DNA from: JAWXUU01 sp044426085
GTDB taxonomy: Bacteria; Bacillota; Clostridia; Christensenellales; CAMQZB01
Direction: 5' to 3'
Assembly (NCBI GenBank): GCA_044426085.1
Contig: JAWXUU010000003.1
Span: forward strand, 62,001 to 126,000
Length of the DNA: 64,000 nt
Positions 56,645-64,000 of the stretch are shown here, piece by piece. Below the pieces are notes generated by a model. That model had not been told where the DNA came from. It ran no database searches and saw only the letters and a list, made by a program, of their open reading frames with translations. Numbering within the stretch: position 1 is the stretch's first letter; the number at the start of each line of letters is the position of its first letter. The translations under genes and the position numbers were made by a program.

Positions 56645-57718
56645 TCACACCCCTATCACAGCTATTGCGCCAAGCAATGCCACGCCAAAAGCAAGAAGAG
56701 CACTTCCCGCAAAGAAGCCCGCACATTTGAGCTTAGAAATTGGCGGTTTGCCGACAATCTTGCCCGTTTGTCCGTTCATCATGAAAGAATACGTCTTGCC
56801 TTCGTGGTCGTAGTTGAGCACATAAACCGGCAAGAGGGTGTAGGAAGCGTTTCTTTGTTGTGCTGAATAACTTTCCCTTGTGATCACCTTTGTTGTGTAG
56901 CCACGAATTGTTGTGCCAACAAAATCGCGAACGTATGACGAAACGCGGCTTGTAAGCCTTGGCAAAAGTGCCTTATCGTCATATGTATATTTTTCAGCGG
57001 TGAACCCCGCAAGATAACCCATATCGAATTTTGTAAGCTTGGAATAATCAAATGGCTCAATCATGTCCATATATTCGTCAATCATCTTTTCTGAAGCGTC
57101 AACTGGTATTTTCACATACTCAACTTCCACCTTGCGATAGACGTCGTAGTGCCTTGTTGTTGTGATTCTATAATCACCTTGCACGCGTGAAGAAACCCTT
57201 GTGCAATGTGCGCTGACATCGCCCCTGCCGTTGACATCATAAAGCCAAAATGGAACATAAACCCCTTGCATATCCTTTAGCCTGTCATTTTTGATAAATG
57301 AAGTTGGAATAACCTTGCGTTTTTTTGCCCATTCGGTGAACTTCAATCGCGCATCGTCTGCGTTGATAGAGAATGGTATTGCATATGCTGGCGCAAGTTT
57401 ATCCGAAAGCCTTTCGGAAAGGAAAATCGGCGAATCGCAATAAGAGCACATTGTTGCAGATGTATACTTATCAGTGATCAAAACCGCACCGCAGTTCTGA
57501 CAGTGGAATTCCACCGCACTGCCTTCGGAAAAAGCACCCGCCGTTGTGGTTTCGTTGACCGTTTCGAAATCTCTTTCGCTGTCGTCTTCCATCGCTTCAA
57601 GTTCGCAAGAATATCCGCAAGAATCACAAACAAGTTTGCCCTTATCAGGGTCAAACACCAAATTACGACCACAACTAGCACATCTATAGCTGGTTGTTAG
57701 TTTAGAACTTGAACTCAT
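56645..57718 (-). CDS. ydjG: TFIIB-type zinc-ribbon membrane protein, YdjG-like
   Basis: 357 residues. Two zinc ribbons at the N-terminus: CASCGRN...CDSCGY (~14-37) and CQNCGAV...CSYCDS (~73-94). A middle domain (AYAIPFSINADDARLKFTEWAKKRK ... VYVPFWLYDVNGRGDV) and a C-terminal membrane helix (FFAGSALLAFGVALLGAIAVIGV). Matches YdjG of the B. subtilis PspA-anchoring complex. Ribosome site AAGGAG. Confidence 0.85.
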   Translation of the reverse strand: MSSSSKLTTSYRCASCGRNLVFDPDKGKLVCDSCGYSCELEAMEDDSERDFETVNETTTAGAFSEGSAVEFHCQNCGAVLITDKYTSATMCSYCDSPIFLSERLSDKLAPAYAIPFSINADDARLKFTEWAKKRKVIPTSFIKNDRLKDMQGVYVPFWLYDVNGRGDVSAHCTRVSSRVQGDYRITTTRHYDVYRKVEVEYVKIPVDASEKMIDEYMDMIEPFDYSKLTKFDMGYLAGFTAEKYTYDDKALLPRLTSRVSSYVRDFVGTTIRGYTTKVITRESYSAQQRNASYTLLPVYVLNYDHEGKTYSFMMNGQTGKIVGKPPISKLKCAGFFAGSALLAFGVALLGAIAVIGV

Positions 57719-57852
57719 AAGTTCTCCTTATTATTATGGGAACTTCACAGGGCACAGTTGCGTTTTGCATTCATACCTTTTTGAAATTCCCAATTTTTTT
57801 AATTTTAAATTTTTAATTTTTTGTCCGTTTTTATTTGTTAAAAAATCAAGGC

Positions 57853-58530
57853 TTATTTGCCCATCATTGCTTTAAGAGCAGCAAGTTCGTCATCCACGTT
57901 TGAAGATGGAGCGCTGTCGTATTTGCCCATGAGGTCGTCAACTTCGTCTTTAGGAACTGCGTTTAGTTCTGCCATAGCGTTTGCTTTGTCGATTTCGTTG
58001 TTCACTCTGTCTTCAAGTCTGTCAAAAGCGGCAAGAGAACTGTTTCCACCTTTTGAAGAAGAAGCCATTTCGTTGATGCGTTTTTGAGCTTTCGCACTTG
58101 ACATTTTTGCTTTTAGCGTAGCTCTTCTTGATTCTAGTTCTGAAATATCTTTTTGAAGTTTATCATGCATTGCGCGCATGTTATCTGCGTTGATTTTAGC
58201 AAGGTCGCAAGCTTGTTGTTTTGCAGCTTGTTCAGACGCGATAAGAGTTTTCTTTTCAAGGAATTTGCGAGCGTCTTCATCGTTGCCAGCACCAATAGCT
58301 TTCATTGCGTAGTTTTGCAATTTTTCAACTTTTTCGTTCACTTCTGCAAGTTCACGTTGAGTTCTTGAATATTCCGCCATAACAGCAGCTGTTTCTGATT
58401 TAACATCACGAAGGTCTTTATTGAGATTTCTCAAGCATTGATCAATCATTTTTTCTGGATCTTCAGCCTTATCAAGAAGTGCATTGATGTTTGATGACAT
58501 GATATCTTTGAATCTAGTTAAAATTCCCAT
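57853..58530 (-). CDS. pspA: PspA/IM30 phage-shock protein A
   Basis: 225 residues, almost all coiled coil: MGILTRFKDIMSSNINALLDKAEDPEKMIDQ at the N-terminus is the family signature in which an amphipathic helix binds membrane, then LNKDLRDVKSETAAVMAEYSRTQRELAE and long helices. ESCRT-III-like membrane-repair protein. First gene of the operon with ydjG, a small membrane gene and ydjI (the order of B. subtilis ydjFGHI). Own strong promoter. Confidence 0.94.
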   Translation of the reverse strand: MGILTRFKDIMSSNINALLDKAEDPEKMIDQCLRNLNKDLRDVKSETAAVMAEYSRTQRELAEVNEKVEKLQNYAMKAIGAGNDEDARKFLEKKTLIASEQAAKQQACDLAKINADNMRAMHDKLQKDISELESRRATLKAKMSSAKAQKRINEMASSSKGGNSSLAAFDRLEDRVNNEIDKANAMAELNAVPKDEVDDLMGKYDSAPSSNVDDELAALKAMMGK

Positions 58531-58596
58531 AGTTTTGTTCCTCCATTATCGGCATAATTTGTTTTGTTACAAAATAACTTTATGCCCCTTAACATT

Positions 58597-58625
58597 ATTT
58601 TACACCATATTTGTCGAATTGTCAA
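58597..58625 (-). promoter_or_regulatory. promoter of the pspA operon
   Basis: -35 TTGACA (58625-58620), 17-base spacer, -10 TAAAAT (58602-58597). It looks like a housekeeping promoter; I see no SigW-type TGAAAC/CGTA pair next to it. Confidence 0.8.
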
Positions 58626-58797
58626 TATGTATTCACTTTTTTATTACTAAAATCGTAAAATCAACATTGCTGACAAAATTATCAAGTGTTATTCTTTTAT
58701 TATACTCGCTATATTTAAACTTATCTTAAATTTGTTAATTAATCAAAAACTTAACAATGCTACGCGCTCACAAATATTATTAAAAAGCTATTATGTA

Positions 58798-58826
58798 TTG
58801 CAATTTCACATCTTCTGTGCTATAAT
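58798..58826 (+). promoter_or_regulatory. promoter of the LytTR regulator gene
   Basis: -35 TTGCAA (58798-58803), 17-base spacer, extended -10 TGC-TATAAT (58821-58826). The 350-base divergent gap otherwise holds only AT-rich sequence. Confidence 0.78.
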
Positions 58827-58887
58827 AATACATAGTAATGAAACGACATATAGGCAACAAAATAAAACAATTTGAAGGTGGAAAAAT

Positions 58888-59619
58888 ATGATTAATATCG
58901 CCATTTGCGACGATAATGCTTCCGAGTTGAATGCAACTGTTGGAATAACAACGGATTTCATGACTGAACGTGGAATCTGCAATTATAAATTATATAAATA
59001 TAACAACCCCGAATCGCTTCTTTCGGATATTCAAAAAAATAAATTTACCTTCCAATTGATTTTGCTTGATGTTATCATGCCACGTATCAATGGGATTGAG
59101 CTGGGAAAAGCAATCAAGAAAGACTGTGCCGAAACGGAAATTATATACCTTTCAATGAGCAAAGAATTTGCAATTGATTCCTATTCCGCCAACGCTTTTT
59201 ATTATCTGCTGAAACCAATCAATCGCCAAAAGTTTTATGAAGTGTTGGATTTGTTTATGCAAAAGCGTGACACAGCAAAAATCCAATCAATCAACATCAA
59301 AACAGCACAGGGAATTTTCAATTGTGAACTGACAAAAATTTCCCACGGCTCACTTCAAAACCGTCAAGCGCAATTTGTTTTAAACAACGGCGAGAAAATC
59401 ATCAGCACAACAATCCGAACATCTTTTTTGGAATATCTGCAACCACTGCTGGAAAACCCTGCCTTTGCAATGAGCTCCGCTTCCGACTTTGTGAACTTTA
59501 TCTACGTATCAAAAATCGGCATCGACGAAATTCTCATGAAAGATAAAAGCAAAATCACCCTTTCCCGAAAACACAAAACCGAATTAAAAGAAAGTTTTTT
59601 CAACTTCTTTAAAACATAA
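58888..59619 (+). CDS. LytTR-family response regulator
   Basis: 243 residues. Receiver domain with acidic pocket IAICDDN, phospho-acceptor Asp61 in LILLDVIMPRINGIE and Lys in YYLLKPI (~107-111); C-terminal LytTR DNA-binding domain (~135-240) with NFIYVSKI and ITLSRKHKTELKESFFNFF. Such proteins (AgrA, ComE, VirR type) often control surface proteins, bacteriocins or competence. No sensor kinase is in the window, so it is an orphan here; the adjacent convergent gene encodes a giant surface protein, but co-regulation is not shown. Confidence 0.88.
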   Translation: MINIAICDDNASELNATVGITTDFMTERGICNYKLYKYNNPESLLSDIQKNKFTFQLILLDVIMPRINGIELGKAIKKDCAETEIIYLSMSKEFAIDSYSANAFYYLLKPINRQKFYEVLDLFMQKRDTAKIQSINIKTAQGIFNCELTKISHGSLQNRQAQFVLNNGEKIISTTIRTSFLEYLQPLLENPAFAMSSASDFVNFIYVSKIGIDEILMKDKSKITLSRKHKTELKESFFNFFKT

Positions 59620-59695
59620 CCCACCGCAATGTGGGTTTTTTCATGTTCAAATGTGGGTTTTCCACGCCCAAATGTGGCAAATTTTAAAATGGATT

Positions 59696-59732
59696 AAAAA
59701 ACAAAAGCCCCCGATGGGAGCTTTTGTTTTTT
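59696..59732. terminator. bidirectional terminator
   Basis: AAAAAACAAAAGC-N11-GCTTTTGTTTTTT between the convergent LytTR and leucine-rich-repeat genes. Confidence 0.85.
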
Positions 59733-59750
59733 GTTGTTTTATTAGGTTTA

Positions 59751-62700
59751 TTAAGACTCTAAAGAAGCTAAGTATTCAGAATACAAAACATAGTTATTAC
59801 CATTATATTCATAACCACCTGATGAATCAGCAACATAAATTTGACTTGAAACAACATCGCCCGCACTAACCAGTTTGCCTGCTCCAGTTGTATCTGCTAC
59901 ATAAATTTTAACAGACGATCCTATTCCATTAAAGGTATAACTGTTAACAGAGCTTGATATAGGAGAAGATGAGAAATCTATTATTGCATTTTCTCCCGTA
60001 ACGTAAGTCAATGCGTATTTATTTAGTGTAATAATCTTCTCACATCCACTAAAATCAATCAACGTAGCAGTTATCGGATACGATGAAGTACCATAGAAGG
60101 CATATTGTGCAACACTAGTCAATCCAGTACATCCACTAAAGCTTATAGTTTCTAGTGCCGTACAATATTGAGCCATATATTGACCAGTGGTTGTTAAACC
60201 AGTACATCCACTGAAATTTATTGTTTTGATAGCTGTTTGACAATACGCATTTGAATATGCTCCAAACATTTTCGTTCCAATACTTGTTATGGTTGTAGGT
60301 ATTATTATTGTTCCAGCATCTCTAGCAGTTGTATCTGTTGTGATATGTTGCAATTCAGGAAGATGATTATAATATGTGTACGTAGTTGCACTATTATAGA
60401 AAGCATATGCAGCGATTCCCGTTATGTTACAACTGCTTAAGTCGACAGTTCCTATTTCTAATGTATCAACGTAATCAGTAAAATAACTTGCAGACAAATC
60501 TGATATTGCTGTAGTAGTGGCAGCGTTTGCATCCGTAGTGAACGCTCCATTTTCATCAACATACAGTTTAACATAACTTACAACTTCTTGCCACTGAGCG
60601 TATACTGTTATGTCTTCCATAAACACTGTTGAAGTTGTCACTTCTTCTCCACCTGTTTCAGCAGTGAACCAACCCAATAATTTATAGTCGTCTTTTGTGA
60701 CATCAGGGAATGCTGTTATAACGCAGCCAGGAGCTTCAACTACTTCTATTGTAGTATCACCATCCACGAATGTAATTGTGCGAATAATTGTTGCCAAATA
60801 ACTGTTATATGCTGAATATGCAACAAATTCTTCTTCATTATAAGTCACGAAATCAGTATCAGCAAATTCACTTGCAATATCTGCAAAACCAACGATTTCT
60901 GATGTTGGAACGTAAATTTCCACATCGTCAACATTCTCGAATGCTGATGCCAAAGCATATGAAATATAAACATTCACATCGTTATTGCTGTTTATATCAC
61001 TAAATGCTACTGCATAATTATTTGTTATTGATGTACAGTCTGTTAAATCTATTGTTGAAAGCGAACTGCAATTTGCAAATGAATAATAGCTGAATGTTAC
61101 AGAATTTCCAAACTTCACAGATTGTAAATTATCCATATTAACAAATGATCCATAGTTTGATGCACTACTAGATGCCATGCCACTAGACACCGTGAGAGAA
61201 GTACAACCACTGAAATCCGCACTTATCAAAACGTCATTGTATCCAAATGAATATTTGCCAATGCTTGTTATGGTTGTTGGAATTATAAGCGTTCCAACAG
61301 GATAACTATCTTGCGTATTATCTGTCGTTATATATTTGATTCCAGAATCATTAACGGTATTCGTACTAGAATTTGTTCCAAATGCACTGTATGGAATTGA
61401 AGTTATTTTTGTACATTCACTAAGATCAAGAACCCCATCTTCCAAAATATATGAGAAAGAAGACATTGTTGTTGACGTCAGAGTCGAATATGATGTACCC
61501 CATTGACTTGAAGTAATAGTTGTTTTTTCTGCACTTGTTATAGCTTGCGTCCATTGAGCATAGACAGTTGTGTTCACTTCAAACAATGTTGAAGTTGTAA
61601 CTTCTTCACCACCGCTTTCAGCAGTGTACCAACCATCAAATGTGCAGCCATCTTTTTCCGCTGTTGGCAAGCTTTCCACATAACCACCAGAAGTTGTCAC
61701 ATCAGTTGTGGTTGTTCCATCATCAAAAGTGATTGTGTATTCAGTTGAACTGCTGTCGTCACTGCTGCTTTCTAGCAATGCTAGGTAATCTTCATAAAGA
61801 ACATATCCATCACCGTCTGCATCCGCCACTGTTCCAACATATCCATCAGTTGCTTTGATGTATGCATTAACACCACCGAAGCATGAATATCCACTGCCAG
61901 ATACATCACCCAACGCTGCTGAATGCGCATCAAAAACATCATACACACTTATATCTTTCAAATATAGTACGCCCATATCTGAAGAATATCCCATTGCCAA
62001 GTCGTAATATAACCAGTAATATGTATAGGCAAATGCATATGAACCAATTGAAGAAATTGGTGAATCACTGAAATTCATCTCTGTGATATTTGCACAATAG
62101 CAGAATGCTTGCACGTCGATTGTTTGCAACTTGCTACATCCACTGAAGTTTGCGATTTGTATGCCGTTTGAGTTAGGATCGGACGCCATGAATGCAGCGC
62201 AACCAATTTTAGCCAATTCGCTACATCCAGTGAAATCCGCAGATATCAATGATGTACAATTATAAAATGCTGCTTCATCAATTAATGTGATTGATTTTGG
62301 AACAACGAGCACTCCTGCTGACAACTCAGAGTTGTCTGTTGTGATTTTCTTAATAACTTTATTACTATCAAAAGCCTCATATCCAATTGTTTTTATGCTT
62401 GTGCAATCACTCAAATCAAGACCATTTGTTGCCAAGAGTGCCATATATTCATCACCTAGCAACGTTGAACTCAACGTTGTGCTGTTTGATGTTAATGTCG
62501 CATATTCTTCATCTGTGATGACAGAATCTATTGTGTCAACAGTCTCGTCGCCAGTCTCATCTTCATCATCGCCACTGTCGTACGATAACACTGTGTATTC
62601 ATATGAACCCAATCCTGAATATGTAACAAAAGTTGAACCCAATGTTGCATCAGACACATAAATTTCAACCGTACTGCTTCCGTATATAACATTTCCACTT

Positions 62701-64000
62701 CCGAAAGTCATAGAAGTGTTACAGCCACAAAGGTTGAACGATTCAATGTTATAACACATCGCAAATGCTTGCGTGCTGATAGTTTCAAGAGAACTACATC
62801 CACTGAGGTCTATTGTTCTGATTGATGTGATAGATCTGAATGCGTATGTACCAATATATGTCAATTCTTTTGGCAAAATCAATGTGCCTACTGCATATTC
62901 ATCTTGCGTGTTATCTGTTGTTATATATTTGATATATCCATAAGATTCAATTCCTGACACTGTTCCAACAGCCGTTTCATCGCCAATCGCTATGTTTCCA
63001 CAATCGCTCAAGTCCAAAACACCATTTTCCAATATTGCAAAATAACTTGACAAAGTTGAAGATGTGAGTGTCACTGTTTCTGAATAGCTATAATCACCAG
63101 CTTCGTTTGTCAATCCACCAGAATTATTGATATATAATTTATTATACAATTCTGAATCATCAACGGAAATCATAGTGTCTGGTGCTTCAACAACTTCAAC
63201 AGTTGCATTATTTACTACGTCAGAGAAGCAATTCGCAACCGCGCTTGAAGCTACGTATATCACTCCGTTACTACTGTTGCTTGTGAACGTATTATAAAAT
63301 GCATTGGCATTCACAGAATTAATCGAAGTACATCCGCTAAAGTTCAACGTTGTCAATTTCGAGCAATATGCAAATGCACATTCAGCAATACTATTAAGTG
63401 AAGTACATCCGCTGAAATCTGCCGAAACGATAGTGCATGCATAACTAGAAGCATTAACTGTATTATAAGCAAACGCATACCTTCCAATTGATTCCAAGCT
63501 TGTGCAATCGCTGAAGTCCACACTTTGCAATGCTGTGAAGCTGAAGAATGCATAGTTATCAATCAAAGTTATTCCTGTTTCGCTCATGTCGATTGAAATG
63601 ATTGAAGAGTTTGTTCCAGTTGATGTCGCTGAACAATCAATTTCTGTTATTGTTGCTGGCAAGATGAGCGTACCTGTTTGATAGTTGCTGTAATCTGTAA
63701 TCTCGCCGTTTGCTTCATAGTCATAAACCACGATATATTTGATATTTGATATGCCTGAAACAACATCATCTGTTTCTCTGAACAATTGGAAATCTACTGT
63801 TTCCATTTTTGTTGCCATACTAAGGTCGACAACATCAGCTGTCCAATCGATATTGTATTCTGTTGAAACCGCAGATGTTGCCTCCAATGTTGTTAGGCTG
63901 TCATATTCGCCAGGAATCAACTCAGTCGCTGTATCTCCGTTTAGGTAGCCTACATAATCAGCATAGCGCAAGTATTGAACAGCATCTGCATCGTATGAAT
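59751..64000 (-). CDS. giant BspA-like leucine-rich-repeat surface protein (5' end outside window)
   Basis: At least 1416 residues remain; the frame is open to the window edge, so the N-terminus and signal are missing. Many LRR_5 repeats of the type FSGCTSLxSIGxYAFxYC and TDNTQDxYAVGTLIxPTxITSIGxYAF. Two InlB/Listeria-Bacteroides B-repeats (FDGWYTAESGGEEVTTSTLF...VYAQW and LLGWFTAETGGEEVTTSTVF...VYAQW). A short Tyr-rich motif recurs between blocks and forms the end (GYVLYEDYLALLES, NYVLYSEYLASLES). There is no LPXTG or C-terminal helix; any anchor must be N-terminal or non-covalent. Surface adhesion is the usual role of this family. Confidence 0.85.
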   Translation of the reverse strand, partial: SYDADAVQYLRYADYVGYLNGDTATELIPGEYDSLTTLEATSAVSTEYNIDWTADVVDLSMATKMETVDFQLFRETDDVVSGISNIKYIVVYDYEANGEITDYSNYQTGTLILPATITEIDCSATSTGTNSSIISIDMSETGITLIDNYAFFSFTALQSVDFSDCTSLESIGRYAFAYNTVNASSYACTIVSADFSGCTSLNSIAECAFAYCSKLTTLNFSGCTSINSVNANAFYNTFTSNSSNGVIYVASSAVANCFSDVVNNATVEVVEAPDTMISVDDSELYNKLYINNSGGLTNEAGDYSYSETVTLTSSTLSSYFAILENGVLDLSDCGNIAIGDETAVGTVSGIESYGYIKYITTDNTQDEYAVGTLILPKELTYIGTYAFRSITSIRTIDLSGCSSLETISTQAFAMCYNIESFNLCGCNTSMTFGSGNVIYGSSTVEIYVSDATLGSTFVTYSGLGSYEYTVLSYDSGDDEDETGDETVDTIDSVITDEEYATLTSNSTTLSSTLLGDEYMALLATNGLDLSDCTSIKTIGYEAFDSNKVIKKITTDNSELSAGVLVVPKSITLIDEAAFYNCTSLISADFTGCSELAKIGCAAFMASDPNSNGIQIANFSGCSKLQTIDVQAFCYCANITEMNFSDSPISSIGSYAFAYTYYWLYYDLAMGYSSDMGVLYLKDISVYDVFDAHSAALGDVSGSGYSCFGGVNAYIKATDGYVGTVADADGDGYVLYEDYLALLESSSDDSSSTEYTITFDDGTTTTDVTTSGGYVESLPTAEKDGCTFDGWYTAESGGEEVTTSTLFEVNTTVYAQWTQAITSAEKTTITSSQWGTSYSTLTSTTMSSFSYILEDGVLDLSECTKITSIPYSAFGTNSSTNTVNDSGIKYITTDNTQDSYPVGTLIIPTTITSIGKYSFGYNDVLISADFSGCTSLTVSSGMASSSASNYGSFVNMDNLQSVKFGNSVTFSYYSFANCSSLSTIDLTDCTSITNNYAVAFSDINSNNDVNVYISYALASAFENVDDVEIYVPTSEIVGFADIASEFADTDFVTYNEEEFVAYSAYNSYLATIIRTITFVDGDTTIEVVEAPGCVITAFPDVTKDDYKLLGWFTAETGGEEVTTSTVFMEDITVYAQWQEVVSYVKLYVDENGAFTTDANAATTTAISDLSASYFTDYVDTLEIGTVDLSSCNITGIAAYAFYNSATTYTYYNHLPELQHITTDTTARDAGTIIIPTTITSIGTKMFGAYSNAYCQTAIKTINFSGCTGLTTTGQYMAQYCTALETISFSGCTGLTSVAQYAFYGTSSYPITATLIDFSGCEKIITLNKYALTYVTGENAIIDFSSSPISSSVNSYTFNGIGSSVKIYVADTTGAGKLVSAGDVVSSQIYVADSSGGYEYNGNNYVLYSEYLASLES

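Overview
The window looks like chromosome of a low-GC, Gram-positive, fermentative anaerobe of the class Clostridia, probably an uncultured gut or rumen lineage. The reasons are AGGAGG-type ribosome sites, -35/-10 promoters often with an extended TGn -10, AdhE, PTS and NitT-type ABC genes, BspA-like and beta-helix surface proteins, and the GGGtGRT iron-sulfur gene pair. The lineage is inference; no rRNA is present.

Layout. 1-5.1 kb: a membrane-anchored beta-helix surface protein, a field of short palindromes, then acpS/recX. 5.2-10.1 kb: ilvE, yigZ, tyrS and an aminotransferase, separated by miniature elements. 10.2-14.0 kb: a beta-helix lipoprotein. 14.2-19.5 kb (plus strand): Fe-S scaffold plus GGGtGRT, catalase, dicarboxylate symporter. 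19.7-22.7 kb: esterase, beta-propeller protein, aldo/keto reductase. 22.8-24.9 kb: tRNA-Ser, a divergent XRE regulator switch, ketopantoate reductase. 25.1-31.9 kb: a membrane protein, thioesterase, 2Fe-2S protein, APH-type kinase, adhE with a Rex box, a FadR-type regulator and a candidate C-rich small RNA. 32.1-38.2 kb: valS, an ABC transporter without a binding protein, glpK. 38.4-45.1 kb: a His-rich DUF362 ferredoxin, heparinase-type lyase, DtxR regulator, orphan solute-binding lipoprotein. 45.7-55 kb: a heterodimeric ABC exporter and a mannitol-type PTS operon whose dehydrogenase resembles sorbose-1-phosphate reductase. 55.2-58.6 kb: a pspA-ydjGHI envelope-stress operon. 58.9-64 kb: an orphan LytTR response regulator and a giant leucine-rich-repeat protein that runs off the window.

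Most unusual signals. (1) The two beta-helix surface genes each have exactly ten G residues inside the -35/-10 spacer of a good promoter, an arrangement expected to give ON/OFF phase variation. (2) Eleven gene 3' ends form a fold-back hairpin at or over the stop codon, mostly with a 3-base loop, followed by arrays of a 7-bp repeat (ATTAAAA or GTGAAAA). (3) These arrays flank about nine copies of a ~200-bp non-coding element with terminal inverted repeats and internal hairpins whose stems covary. (4) A 140-base transcript unit with a consensus promoter, a single-stranded CCCCC motif complementary to local G-rich ribosome sites, and a perfect terminator is a good small-RNA candidate.

Metabolic picture: mixed-acid/ethanol fermentation (AdhE under probable Rex control), use of glycerol, hexitols, dicarboxylates and polysaccharide-derived uronic sugars, with a host- or particle-facing surface made of large repeat proteins.
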